Source: Acheta domesticus
Taxonomy: Eukaryota > Arthropoda > Insecta > Orthoptera > Gryllidae
Length of the DNA: 64,000 bases
Assembly: GCA_031308135.1 (NCBI GenBank)
Contig: JAHLJT010009436.1
Coordinates: forward strand, 116,470,416-116,534,415
Reading direction: 5' to 3'
Part shown: one piece after another, positions 1 through 9,775 of the stretch
How the letters are laid out: each line of letters begins with the position of its first letter
How positions within the stretch are numbered: position 1 is the first letter of the stretch
Notes under the pieces: model-generated
Told to the model about the DNA's origin: nothing
What the model saw: only the letters and a program-made list of their open reading frames with translations
Database searches by the model: none
Made by a program: the position numbers and the translations under genes

Positions 1-1466
1 GTAAAATTCTCTTTCTTTAGAGCCCTCATTTATAAAGATTGGTTGCGTGTGAGAGCCGGAACCCAAAGGTATACTACTGAAATAATACAGGAGACGATTA
101 AATTCAATATATTACTTCACAATTTTACTTTACACTTTTAATGCAATTATAGCAATAGTAAATGAAATATTAAACTGAATGTTCATATTTTTTCTTAAGT
201 AGATAAAATATTAATTCTGAAACATTACCTCACACCACTTTCAGAGTTGACAAAGGCCACCAAATACATAAAAAGTTCCATTTTTAAGAATCTACCTGCC
301 AAGAGTGCATGATGCTCGACCTGAAGGCCCTCGAGGCAGAAACACTTTAGCAAGAATGCGCGAGCAAACCTTCTAGCCTTGCAATACTATTTTTAGAGCT
401 GTGAGATACAACCGCCCGTGGCTCCGGCTATTTGCCTCATAACAGTTGCCGCTCGAGCGCTCCAGCAACCGCTCAGCAGCAGCGCCTCTGGCCGAGCGCT
501 GCGCACCGTTCACCTGCGCGCTGCTGCCACCGCAATCCTTACTTGATGCAACCTTCCCTTGTTTCAAGGAACACGTCTGTGGATTCTCTAAAACATTTTC
601 CCATTCACGGTGTGTTGGAAGTGGGTTTTCGGCAGTGTTTATTAAGTAAAAACATACTGAAAATAAATTACATTTCTCCATCAGCGAATTCTTGCTGCTG
701 TGCTTCAAAGGCTCGAGGATGAGTAATAATTATGGAACGGGATTTATTATAATAAAAAAAGCAAAATATGTACATATATATGTACTAATTTTTTCTAAAA
801 TATGTAAGAAAAATAGAAAATATGTGAAATAAAAATTAGTTTTTTAGTGTTGAAAATTGCTCTTTGTAGGCAATATCCGAGCAGAGAACGTTTAACTTTT
901 CACAGTCGATCAGATATTAACATGGATTCAGGGTGACTAAAAGAAAGTTCTAACTCTATAGAATTAAATGTACACTTGACTTCATCAGACAAGGGAGTTT
1001 ATTTCGAAATATAAAATACATTCATGGTATACACAATGCTGTTTACGAGGAGCCAGTGCTCAACCGAATAGTGATACCTCATAGCTAGAGATGGACCCCA
1101 GAAGGGAGTGGCGGTTAAGGGATAGACCCCGCCCCCCGGCAAATACAGCGCTGTAAGGCAATGATCTGGAAAAAATATTTATTAGTTTCCGATGGAATTA
1201 CGAATGTGCTGTTTGAAACATGGGCAACAACGTGGTGGAAATTATTTCTGCTTTACAAATAGCCGCACATCCTTGATTCCAGGTTCTACGCTGTTTCCAT
1301 GTAGAAGGGGTGGGTGTGGTTAAAATGGACAATCCATGGCGAAGATATGATGGTCGTAGAAGCGCAGTAGCTTTATGTTGCTTTGTATGAAAGAAGATTC
1401 CATAACATATATTGCAAACGCGTATAAATGTTCTATTTCGACATATAAATATTTTAAAAAGTAACT
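1..1466. other. AT-rich intergenic DNA
   Basis: No gene is recognised here. The stretch is AT-rich apart from a short GC/CpG-richer patch at about 405-540. Open frames over that patch (both strands, up to about 111 codons) have no recognisable motif and look like composition-driven shadows. The rest has no obvious tandem or inverted repeat. Confidence 0.6.
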
Positions 1467-2172
1467 AATTATGTTGTTGTAGGTACAATATACCAATATA
1501 CCGTGCGGCTGTTGCGGTACCTCCGAGGAGCACGGCGGTGAACGGGCACCATGGGATATCGCGCCCCACCATCACACCAGGCTGGCGGGACGTGTGATGG
1601 GATACCACTAACCGCTCGTCGTGGCGCTCCCCACTGCGCCTCCAGACACGGACCCGGTGGTCGTCGCCATCAAGGTGAAAGCGAAACTCAAGATGACCCG
1701 CTGTCAGTCTGCATGGCCCCTGGCCCCATCGTTCCTGACACCACGCGAGTATGTAGAGACGATGCTGGGGTGTGAGTGGCAAACGTCGTAACGGTGAGCG
1801 TGCGGCGAGCCTTACGTTGTGCAACCACCTGCCAATGACACTGGTATTTATAGGATGTGACAGTGCAGGCTGCACAGCCCGCTGAAGAGCACTAATCGTT
1901 GCCGTTGGATGTGTTTGAGCGGTGGCGGACAATCTGTCGGTCCTCCCTCCTCATGATGCGTGGTGATCGTGCAGATCCTGCATTTCGTGTGTGCATGCCT
2001 TCCTCAACCCATTGCTGCCAACAGCGGGCGCTGGTGGTGTCCGTACGACCGGTGTGGTGCGCAATAGCGCGACAGGGCCAACCAGCCTCCCGCATAACCA
2101 CGATGCAGCCTCTCTCTAACGCGTCTAACTGGGCAACCGGCTGTCGAAAGCGTCGCCGAGGCATGGTGTATG
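1467..2172 (-). pseudogene. Tc1-type (Tc1/mariner) transposase relic, truncated and frameshifted
   Basis: Two minus-strand frames together resemble the first two-thirds of a Tc1-family transposase. The upstream frame (2164 down to about 1895) starts MPRRRFRQ and holds the paired-like helix-turn-helix region (ALERGCIVVMREAGW, then WQQWVEEG and REDRQIVR). The downstream frame (about 1930 to 1467) holds the linker and the start of the catalytic domain (SPLRRLPLTPQHR, RVRVWRRSGER, then PGVMVGRDI and ARYIGILY). Family members normally have SDESRF where this copy reads GHLEFRF, so the first catalytic aspartate appears lost. The second and third acidic residues are missing because the match stops near 1470. 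The change of frame near 1900 is a further lesion. No terminal inverted repeats were found. The relic is GC-rich relative to its surroundings. It is a dead transposon fragment; the family call is firm, the subfamily is not. Confidence 0.8.
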
Positions 2173-2262
2173 AGCAAATAACGCTCTAGCGACGCTACCC
2201 AATGTCGCAATGGCCGGCGCGGCCGTTTGAAGTTCTCTTATCCTACGCCGGTGGGCAGGACG

Positions 2263-2830
2263 TCAAGTGCTGTGTGCAGCATTTTCAAGCAGGCGCGCGC
2301 GCGCAGCTATACACCGCGCGCCACGGAACCCGCTGGCGCGGAACGCTGGCCAGCGAACGGGTAAGCCTCGGGGCGAGGCTAACCCGGGCCGCGCCGCCCC
2401 TTTTTAGGCGGGAGCAGGTGACGGCCACAGAGTCTCAGAAGAACAGAGCCACGGCAGAGAGGCAGCGCTGCAGAGAGTGAGAGAGTCGCCGGGAGAGAGC
2501 CTGCAGCCAGGGAGAGAGACAGACACAGAGGGGCCGCACCAGTAGTCGTGCGGAATACGTCGCGGCTGCCAGCCTGGAGGCGCCGTGCTAAGGGACGCAC
2601 GGCAAGATTGCGTGCTGGAATTGCACGCGGCGGAGTCGCACAGTCAGGCGTGTGGAACAGGAGCAGTGCTAAGTGACGCACTAGAGAAATCCGGCCCTGG
2701 ACGTTAATGCCAGCCGGAAGAGAGTAACTCCTGTATATTTGATTGTGTAGTGTAAATAGAATGATTGAAGGAATAAATGAATAGTTATTAAGATGACGTA
2801 CTTTCATTCATTGGCAAACATAACATCAAG
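2263..2830. mobile_element. Probable solo LTR with 5-bp target duplication
   Basis: The interval 2268-2825 (558 bp) begins TGCTGTG and ends ATAACA, the TG...CA form of LTRs. It is flanked by a direct 5-bp repeat TCAAG at 2263-2267 and 2826-2830. Its first two-thirds is GC/CpG-rich and its last part is AT-rich with AATAAA at 2772, as in an LTR with promoter and polyadenylation parts. The terminal ATAACA is shared with the LTR of the complete element at 47576-52562. No gag or pol sequence adjoins it, so it would be the product of LTR-LTR recombination. The short flanking repeat alone could arise by chance; a second copy in the genome would settle it. Confidence 0.55.
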
Positions 2831-3714
2831 CACCTACCTCCTACCCCCCCCCAGTGCGCCGCCAACCGTGAAAACAAAGTCATTGGTTTAGCGAATGGTG
2901 TGCAAAATACCCACCAAATTTGCAGCGGATCAGTAGGGTCCTTCGGGGTGCAGCTTTTTTTATGACGAAATGTGTGTGTGTATGTAATTGCTATGAGTGT
3001 TAATTATTACCATTCATATTTGCAAAATAAAATTAAACTTTTAATAGAAAATCATATAATAAATATTTTTTGCGAATTTACAAAGATGTCCGCGCTCTTT
3101 CCATATTTAATCACCATTGTAATTTCCTAATTTCTTCTGAAAATGCATGCTTTCAACGCTGTTTTCTCACAGCGCATTTTATTGCTTGGTTACTTAGTGA
3201 ATGTGAACGGCGAAAGTGATGACAGAAATAATACATTAGTGGGTTCGAAAGACTTGTAGATTTTTAGAATCCATTGAAAGCTCCCCCAGCGGGCGACGTC
3301 CCGCAGCGCCAGGCGCCACGCGACCGAAGGGCACCGCCAGCTGGTCGATGCGCGCCCGGGGGCTTCCGACGTTCAAAATAGCGGTGTATGCGGCAAGCAC
3401 CCTCAGGGTTTTACTCTGAGCGTTTGCCAGGTTACGTTCTGAGTAGCAGCCGGCTGTTTTTCGCGGAATTCAGAGCTCCCTCGAGTAGAATCCCTTTTCA
3501 GTAGTTCAGCATTACTTCTTCCCCGGGAGTGCGATGACTCTGACCGTGAATGTCCTTGCGTGCAGCGCCCAAGTTTAGTTCCTCCTTATGAATTTTATGG
3601 CATTATAAAACGGACGCGTCAAATTGATTTCAAAGTCATTCCACATTGAAAGGAATAATTTATCTCAGAATAAATTGCAAGACTATTGATTCAAATTTAT
3701 TTCATTTCTATACA
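2831..3714. other. Intergenic DNA with one GC-rich island
   Basis: AT-rich DNA with a GC-rich patch at about 3285-3370 (CpG-dense). A C9 run lies near 2844-2852. No coding motif, RNA gene or element terminus was recognised. Confidence 0.5.
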
Positions 3715-3915
3715 ATCAGATATACAGATCGACCGACAAACCGACAGATACCCCGACAGACCGACCGACAAGCTTTGACGACATGCAGCTTTGACGACAA
3801 GCTTCGTCCGACAGGCATACCGACAAGTAGATCGACTGACTCACCGACAGATTGACAGCCACACCGACAGCCACACCGACATACGGGCAGGCAGACCGAC
3901 AGAAAGACTGTCAGA
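3715..3915. repeat. Degenerate CCGACAGA-type minisatellite
   Basis: A run of variants of a 4-8 bp unit (CCGACAGA, CCGACAAA, CCGACAAG) spans this interval, with an internal near-duplication around 3774-3802 (GCTTTGACGACA repeated). An open frame crosses it and gives a Thr/Asp/Arg-rich repeat, but that reflects the repeat rather than a gene. Confidence 0.75.
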
Positions 3916-4102
3916 CGTTACAGACGAAAGGACAGGTAATTTGGAAAAAAATTCTCTGACAGGGCTCCTGAATGTGTTCTTTCACAACCCCGACATCGAC
4001 ATATTTTGCAGCATAATATAACTTTCATTATTTGACAATAATGTGAAGTAAACTAACAAGTCTCTAAAAGTTAACAATTCTTGCTTACGGACAAACAGCG
4101 CT

Positions 4103-4130
4103 TTTAACAGACAAGAATATGTCTGTTAAA
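4103..4130. repeat. Perfect 11-bp hairpin
   Basis: TTTAACAGACA at 4103-4113 is exactly complementary to TGTCTGTTAAA at 4120-4130, with a 6-nt loop. No poly-T tract follows that would suggest a terminator. The role is unknown. Confidence 0.7.
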
Positions 4131-4365
4131 CCTTCTAACCCGAACGTAGTAAGTTCATGTATTTATATCACTCTTAAGAAAACAGGATTATAAGATAAGG
4201 ATTAATTTGATTCATTTTTTTAAATTTTACTCTCAACTGAGAATTTGAAAACGGACTGATATATTATTTCACTTTAATGGATAATTTCTTTGCCTTAAAA
4301 AGAAAATGGGAATTAATATTGCTAAATTTGTGACAATAACTGCCAAATAACTTCTCTCAAAGACT

Positions 4366-4554
4366 GTCATGGGCAGTGGCGTATCTACGGTAAGGCAGAC
4401 ATGGCAAGTGTCATAGGCGACACTCACAAGGGGCGCTATTTGGAGTATACTCGTTAAATCAAATGACAACCCTAATTTCAAGTATCCTGGCAGGGGCGCA
4501 AATTCTACGCTTGCCATGGGCGCCTGGATACCTAGATCCGCCTTTGGTCATGGG
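4366..4554. mobile_element. hAT-type MITE with 8-bp target duplication
   Basis: A 173-bp non-coding element (4374-4546) starts CAGTGGCGTATCTACGG. Its other end, read on the opposite strand, is CAAAGGCGGATCTAGG, an imperfect terminal inverted repeat. It is flanked by identical 8-bp repeats GTCATGGG at 4366-4373 and 4547-4554. CA-start termini and 8-bp duplications are the hallmark of hAT transposons. Subterminal parts are also partly inverted (CATGGCAAG on the left, CTTGCCATG on the right). Too short to encode a transposase, it would depend on an autonomous hAT elsewhere. A perfect 8-bp duplication implies a fairly recent insertion. Confidence 0.85.
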
Positions 4555-4649
4555 CCAGGTATCCAGTGACGTACCGCCACTCTGGAGAATTTGTACAACC
4601 CTTACATTTAAATCTCGCACCAATTTCTCTGACGCTGTGCCCGCGAGCC

Positions 4650-4892
4650 TTAAGGCGGCTCCACACATTCGCTATTCTGCGAACAGCGAGCAACTGCTCG
4701 CCGAATCCCGAGTAGTGTAGATGGGTCGCTTGCTATTTGCCGAGTGACGAACATTCGGCGCTCGCCCTACCCACCGCGTGTCTTTTGGACACATCAAAGG
4801 GAGCGAACATTCGCCGAACACATCAGCTGGTCGGGATCGGGCAAGCAGTAGCTCATTGCTCGACGAATGCCGAATGTGTGGAGCCACCTTTA
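4650..4892. mobile_element. TTAA-type (piggyBac-like) MITE
   Basis: A 235-bp element (4654-4888) has terminal inverted repeats GGCGGCTCCACACATTCG (left) and GGTGGCTCCACACATTCG (right end, opposite strand), one mismatch in 18. Inverted similarity continues inward through GCGAGCAACTGCTCG-like sequence on the left and CAGTAGCTCATTGCTCG on the right. It is flanked by TTAA at 4650-4653 and TTTA at 4889-4892, suggesting a TTAA target duplication with one change. TTAA targeting points to piggyBac-type mobilisation, but this terminus is not the classic piggyBac CCC start, so the superfamily is tentative. It sits 96 bp from the hAT MITE. Confidence 0.75.
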
Positions 4893-5469
4893 GTAAGCTT
4901 GTTATCTTGCCCGCGACCTTGACATGCCTGCTCTAAGGAGATGTCATCTACAATGTAAACTACTAGTGTCTACTAGTTTGTACTTGGGTTCTGCCTCACT
5001 ACACCGATCCCCTCTAGCAAATAATGATTTTATGTTGACTTATTGATGTTTTTTAAGAAGTGAGGAACCCCGTGAATAAAAACAAAATATCTTCGGGTTT
5101 ATTCATGAAGGGAAAAATTACTCATATTTTGAAAAAGTGACATTATTTAAATATCTAACTCTGAAGAATATATTTTATTAATAAATATCTATCTTTAATC
5201 ATATAGATGCAGGAGGGTACCTAAAGAATTTTAAACATTTTGAATCATCTTTTAAAATTTATTGATTGCCTGTTCGGCATTAATATGCCTTTCAGGAGTT
5301 TTAATATAAATTTTATAAATACATAATGCTGGTCTTTCTGCTAACAGTATATGAGGATACGAGGAGAATCACGGCTATCTCCTGAACAATGCTTCAGAGC
5401 AGTGATTCTTTTAAGTTTTTTATTTAATGTTTTCGACATCGGAACTGGTTAATGAAGCAATTGGATTGA
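4893..5469. other. AT-rich intergenic DNA
   Basis: No gene, repeat or RNA signature was recognised. The right part may include the decayed 3' end of the adjoining minus-strand LINE relic. Confidence 0.5.
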
Positions 5470-6085
5470 ATCTAATCTACGATGGTTTCAGAGGATCTTT
5501 GCTGTATCGGGAGATAATACGCTTTGGAATGATACCATTTTTGCCAAAGTTAAATATCTGTGCACCTGCACACGTCGGAGGAAGGGTGAAAAATTTATTG
5601 CTGATCTGTTGTATGTATTCAGTAATGGATGGAATTTTTAGCTCTCTGTGAATGTGCTTATTAGGAATAAATCATGTGGCATGTACGGCTTTTCTCAAGA
5701 ATTTGTTTTGAACAATTAGTAATTTTTTCAGATGGGTGTTTGCTTTATTGTTCCAAATTTGAAAGGCATAATTTAATGACGAAAGTATTATTGTATTAAA
5801 GATGAATAAAGTGCATTCCAAACTAAGGGGTGACTTGTTATTTATTACGGCGTAAAGTTTGTTAATTTTTGCTTATGTTTTATTAGTTCTTTCTTAAATA
5901 TAATTTTTCCATGTTAATTTTTGGTCGAGTAATACACCCAGGTATTTTATTAAGTCATGAAATTATCATCAAGGTGTATCATTATTAAGTCATGAAATTG
6001 CAGAATTATTAATTTCCGTTTGTGATGGTTGAGGTATTTTTTTCTTAATGAGAATATTTTGGAATGATATTTAGAAGGCTGAGAT
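5470..6085 (-). pseudogene. Jockey-type LINE reverse transcriptase relic (C-terminal part)
   Basis: Reading the minus strand from about 5950 to 5540 across several frames gives a recognisable non-LTR retrotransposon order. First comes a KYLGVLLD/KLTW-like block near 5950-5900. Then come KINKLYAVI and SPLSLECT near 5870-5820, FNTIILSSLNYAFQIWN near 5805-5755, then NKFLRKAVHA and IHRELKIP near 5710-5630, and finally ITEYIQQISNKFF. This is the region C-terminal to the RT catalytic core in Jockey/CR1-type elements. In-frame stops and frameshifts are frequent, so the copy is long dead. An open plus-strand frame at 5427-5651 is its shadow. The catalytic core itself is not visible; more decayed upstream sequence may run to about 6085. 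Confidence 0.7.
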
Positions 6086-6870
6086 TTAGGAAGATGACAT
6101 TTCATTGTTCATTTGACTTACTCCTATAAGTACGACTAGAGATCTTTGCACGCGTTGGTCATATTGAATTATTTGCAATCTTCGAAACTTCTGTGGCTTT
6201 AATGATAATCGGACCGATGCTTTTTTTATTACCTTCCTTTGCCCAATTCGAGCAAACAAATAAAGAAGAAATTTGGAGCCTTTTTTTCAGAAATTTTTGA
6301 AAATGACGTAAGTAATGTACCCAAAACTAAAAAAAAATAGGTTCAAATCGTAGGCCCGCAATTAGCTTATTACCAAGCTCGATTCAAGAATATCGTTTGG
6401 GTGAAAATTGTATCTACGGTTGAGGCTATAATATTGTTCACAGATGGACAGAAGCGTTTTCAGAAGAAAAAAACCTTTCTCAGCATCAAGAACTCACAAA
6501 AAGTGTAATTAAAGTATACTACGTTTACAAGAAAGTTATATAGTACGTAAATAACCAATACAAATCCACTGTCCCAATACCGGGGAACGACGAAACCTAT
6601 TTTATGTGATTCACAGTTGTTGTTCAAAACATTTTTTCACCGCAGCATTACGTAACTTCTGAACACGGAATGTAGGGTAAAGTAAAACTATGTGTATTTG
6701 TTTAAAATTCACGATCTAATCATTGGAAACTATTACAGGCCCTTCACAATAACCTTCAGTCTCTCGACCGACATTCGGGGTCCAATTTGCGCGCGAGTCA
6801 GTCAATACAATTCTTCGGTGTCGTCCACAAAACTAGTACCAGAGATAATACCCTCTTCCTGCCTTCCACG
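6086..6870. other. AT-rich intergenic DNA
   Basis: No coding or repeat signature is recognised. Poly-A and poly-T runs are common. Confidence 0.5.
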
Positions 6871-6874
6871 AGCA

Positions 6875-7025
6875 CGCGATTCAATTGCCTCAGCATTTGC
6901 GGACCGTCTCGCTGCCCTGGTTCGCACGCCAGGCAAGCACGCAACGCAGCTGCCCGCGAGAGGAGGGAGGGCGCGGCGGCCGGCGCCGCTCGAGACGGAT
7001 GCAGGTCGTACGGTAACAGTCGAGT
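6875..7025. other. CpG-rich island
   Basis: A short GC-rich, CpG-dense patch in AT-rich surroundings, with open frames in two phases and no recognisable protein motif. It could be a promoter-type island, but no TATA box, initiator or exon could be assigned. Confidence 0.4.
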
Positions 7026-7045
7026 GACCGATTGATTATTTCATG

Positions 7046-7215
7046 TTTCCGGGCGCGTCAAAAGCTACGATCATTAGTTCCGTAAGTGTAGTGCATGTTT
7101 TAATCATAGGAGGTGGTGGTTTTTTTTCCTCCGTTGTAAAGCGAGATCTGGCGCCGACCTACCCGTCATCTGGCACATCGCGATCTAAACATCGCCGACT
7201 ACATGCAGCTTCGGT
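7046..7215 (-). mobile_element. SINE tail fragment, related to the copy at 20285-20840
   Basis: The block from GGGCGCGTCA at 7050 through TAGTTCCGTAAGTGTAGTGC and on to GCGCCGACC near 7152 matches 20299-20408 in order and spacing, with substitutions and small indels. In the 20-kb copy this block lies at the end distal to a tRNA-like head on the minus strand, so here it is a 3' SINE portion without its own head. The tRNA-like head at 7610-7700 lies 400 bp away, with unrelated sequence between. Confidence 0.55.
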
Positions 7216-7429
7216 AAAGGTTTACGGGTCCAAAACCGAAGCCGTGGATTTGTATGAGCGCAAAAAAAAATATCGTTCTTCTTTCGGGTGGGAAAAAAAG
7301 TCGACTATCCCATGTTGAAGATTTAGCATAAAAAGATTCTCAAGCCTAAGAAGCATATGAGCTGAATTCGAATCGCCTGTTTCGTCGCCCGAGCGATGCC
7401 TTCTTTCTCTGTTCGGTGACGAAATAAGC

Positions 7430-7705
7430 GTAGGAAATTTGTGTAGTCAGAAGGGAGAGCAGGCCTGATGACCCAAGCCTTTAAGGTCGCATCCATTTAC
7501 GGTCGCATCCACTACTAGGTCATTAGCGACAACTATTGGGTTTTACGTTATGGAATGAGAATGAACCGATGTGGGGACGATAGGGGGAGAACGGACGAAC
7601 ACATGCAACCATACCCGAGGCGGGACTCGAACCCGCGACCCCTTGGTCCGAGATTACGTTCCTACTGTCTTAGCAATCTCGGCAACGGGGCCGACATATG
7701 GCATC
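7430..7705 (-). mobile_element. tRNA-headed SINE (minus strand)
   Basis: On the minus strand 7695-7615 carries tRNA-like internal promoter boxes. A GTTGCCGAGATTG A-box-like block is followed about 40 nt later by a perfect B box, GGTTCGAGTCCC (its complement is at about 7626-7637). The 5' and 3' ends do not form a convincing 7-bp acceptor stem, so this is a tRNA-derived SINE head rather than a tRNA gene. The body would run to lower coordinates (to about 7430, boundary uncertain), where the sequence is non-coding. Confidence 0.6.
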
Positions 7706-7870
7706 TTTGATTGATTGAAATGGGTGGTAATGTAGTGCATGTAAGAAGAGTAGGAGGATGTAAGTAAGGGATGAGGAGGATATGACAAGGAAGAGGAAGG
7801 AAAATTCGCGTACAGCCCGTGGACCATGTGTATTGCTTCGGCACTCGCCAGGCATATGTTACCCAGCAAG
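7706..7870. repeat. Block shared with the SINE body at 20505-20640
   Basis: GTGGTAATGTAGTGCATGTAAG at 7722, then AGGAAGGAAAATTCGCG and GCCCGTGGA further on, follow the same order as GTGGTAGTGTAGTGCAAGTAAG, AGGAAGGAATGATCGCG and GGTCCGTGA in the SINE at 20.5 kb. It looks like a second, headless SINE body beside the 7.6-kb head. Divergence is high, so homology is tentative. Confidence 0.4.
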
Positions 7871-8520
7871 GGAGGAAGCGAGAAGGGGTTTACACGGGTT
7901 TATAACGAAAACGTGCCATGTCTTTCCGCAAGAGTAGCAGAAGATTTTGTACGTTATTGACAATGGAAAGTAAGCGAGAATGACAAGCACTGGCAAAAGC
8001 AAAATGGGGAACGTATATGATTACGGAAGAATACAAAGCCAGTATTCCAGTACTGCCAGTCACTCATATGACAACGAAGGCTCCATCAAAACAGTGCAAC
8101 GACAAGCTGAGTCAGTAGGCTTATTTTCATTCTAGCAGAAAATTGCGAAAGGAATGTACTCTGATGATAAAAATAACATTCAGAAATGGGTGTTGGTAAA
8201 GACAAAGAGTAGAAACGGCATCAGCAGGGTTGAGGAAAAACAATACTTTGAAAATGGAATAAGCAGATAGATTAGATAGTAAAGGATGATGAAGACTGTA
8301 CCAAAGAAACTATTTACAAGTAAATGTGAAACTTGCAAATTAAAAACATTTGTGGTAGCAAAATATGAGAAGTAAATAAACGGCAAAACAGAAAACGTTA
8401 TGTTTCAAAAAATCATTAGTGCTGATTGAAAAAAATTCTAATAAATTCTAAAAATAATATGCAAATGATTAAAGTGTTCCATTCGCTACAAAACAGATAG
8501 GCAAATATGTTAAGTCTTAC
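7871..8520. other. AT-rich non-coding DNA, intronic if the adjacent exon is real
   Basis: No motif is recognised. If the minus-strand exon at 8521-8804 is part of a gene, this DNA lies downstream of its donor site and would be intron. Confidence 0.4.
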
Positions 8521-8804
8521 CTTGTGATTGTTCTTCTGTCAAAATGAACAACGTGATTGCCGTAATCTTCCACGCCCTTTATGTAAGCCATAACGACATT
8601 CAGGACGAAGATTAAGTCAATAAGGCATGTGATGAATATCTTCGCTATATTCACAACGTGTTTTCCCTCGCTGTCTCTGATGACGCCGCGGTGTGGCGCC
8701 GTAGCGTACGTCGAAGACGACCATCGCCTTCCAGAGAAGAATGACCAGCGCACGGAGCACTGTCGCGCCCATCGCTATGCCCCAGTGGAAGCTGATAGCT
8801 GAGC
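8521..8804 (-). pseudogene. Exon resembling S1-S2 of a CNG/HCN-family cation channel, with a frame break
   Basis: On the minus strand a GC-richer block ends at CACAAG followed by GTAAGACTT, a consensus 5' splice donor (boundary 8521/8520). It begins after AGTATAACAG, a weak acceptor-like site (boundary 8805/8804). The 3' part reads HVVNIAKIFITC, then LIDLIFVLNVVMAYIKG and HVVHFDRRTITR. That matches the S2 helix and S2-S3 region of cyclic-nucleotide-binding channels (HCN form: SDTVFLLDLIMNF), with Asn in place of the second Asp. The 5' part, one frame over, reads FHWGIAMGATVLRALVILLW, like the S1 start FYW. The two halves sit in different frames, switching near 8690-8720. The copy is therefore a pseudogene, carries a sequence error, or has a different exon start. 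I call it by pattern only; pore and cyclic-nucleotide domains are not seen. Confidence 0.45.
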
Positions 8805-8814
8805 CTGTTATACT

Positions 8815-9275
8815 TTAGAAATGACCGCGTTGCGGAAAAGTTGGAGGATCTCCAAATTATGACATATCGTATCAAACAGAAAATGAATGTAAGCGGATAC
8901 ATAATCGATAGAATAAAATACAAGAGACTGACGTGGTATGGACACCTAATAAAAATGAGAAGAAATGCGATGGCCGCTAAAAATAGGAGCCTGAACATTA
9001 ACTGAAAGAAGGGAAAGAGTAAGACCGAGGAAAACTTGGAGAGATGCTTAATGCGAAGCATCAACGTCCAGACACCTGGTAGAAGTGGTTGTAACGGACA
9101 GGACGAAGTGGCGTCTTGTGTGCGGGAAACGGAAGACGGTGCAAAATACTATATGGAAAGAAGTAAGCGAAAAACATGATGTTGAGATGCCGAAATTTGT
9201 GGACGTGAAGACTGTGAAACGCCATGAAAAAATACAAGTTAGGAGAATGAAAAACGGGCAAATGGGGAGTTAGCG
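8815..9275 (+). pseudogene. Non-LTR retrotransposon (LINE) 3'-end relic
   Basis: From 8817 a frame reads RNDRVAEKLEDLQIMTYRI, then KYKRLTWYGHLIKM and RRNAMAAK, before a stop near 9008. RLxWYGHxxRM is the hallmark block just after the RT thumb in many LINE ORF2 proteins. After frame changes the next blocks are recognisable: GK-rich then RPRKTWRDA-like around 9015-9050, and VVVTDRTKWRLVCGKRK around 9085-9140, where family members have DRxxWRxLV. It is a decayed 3' fragment on the plus strand, starting about 10 bases upstream (in gene sense) of the channel-like exon. If that gene is real, the relic lies in its intron. Confidence 0.65.
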
Positions 9276-9379
9276 TGACGAGAGAAACAGGGAGATAAGA
9301 AACGAGATACCCACGAGCGGATATCTGCAGGCTCAAACACTAGGTAAATAAACACATACAATAGAAGACATCAGGGTGT

Positions 9380-9775
9380 AGGAAGCATGCGCAACGAGGG
9401 GCGAAGCCGAAGGCTGCTCTTGGTCGTGGGCGCCCGCAGAAGCCCCGCGCCGCGGGCGGATGCATCGACAAAGGCCAGCAAATCGGCGCTCGCTCTCATA
9501 ATTCAGCGCCGCTGGCCCGGGGTGGCCCCGTTCGCGCCGGACAAAGCCGACGCGGCGGGCGCAGGCGGACCGCGCCGCGCCGCGCCGCGCCGCGGAGGAT
9601 CCGGGATGAGGTGGCGCTGCCGCCGCGTTCCGCGCGCGCGAGCGGAACAACTCCGCGGCCGGAAGTGTCGCCGCGCGGACAGCCTCCGCTTCCGCTGGAT
9701 TCCGATTAGCGCGCTTCGCTTTCCGGGGATCTGTTTCTCCCCCCCCCCGCGGGATTAACGCGCCTCGTCCGGTCC
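9380..9775. other. CpG island
   Basis: Strongly GC-rich and CpG-dense, including a GCCGC/CGCGC-type tandem stretch at about 9571-9596 and a C10 run at 9740-9749. Long open frames exist on both strands (up to 170 codons on minus), but they are Arg/Ala/Pro-rich and carry no motif, as expected from composition. It may be a promoter-type island; no transcript can be assigned. Confidence 0.5.

Noticed and set aside
7615..7700. Functional tRNA gene on the minus strand
   Set aside because: The B box is perfect but the ends do not form a convincing acceptor stem and the anticodon arm is unclear. A SINE head fits better.
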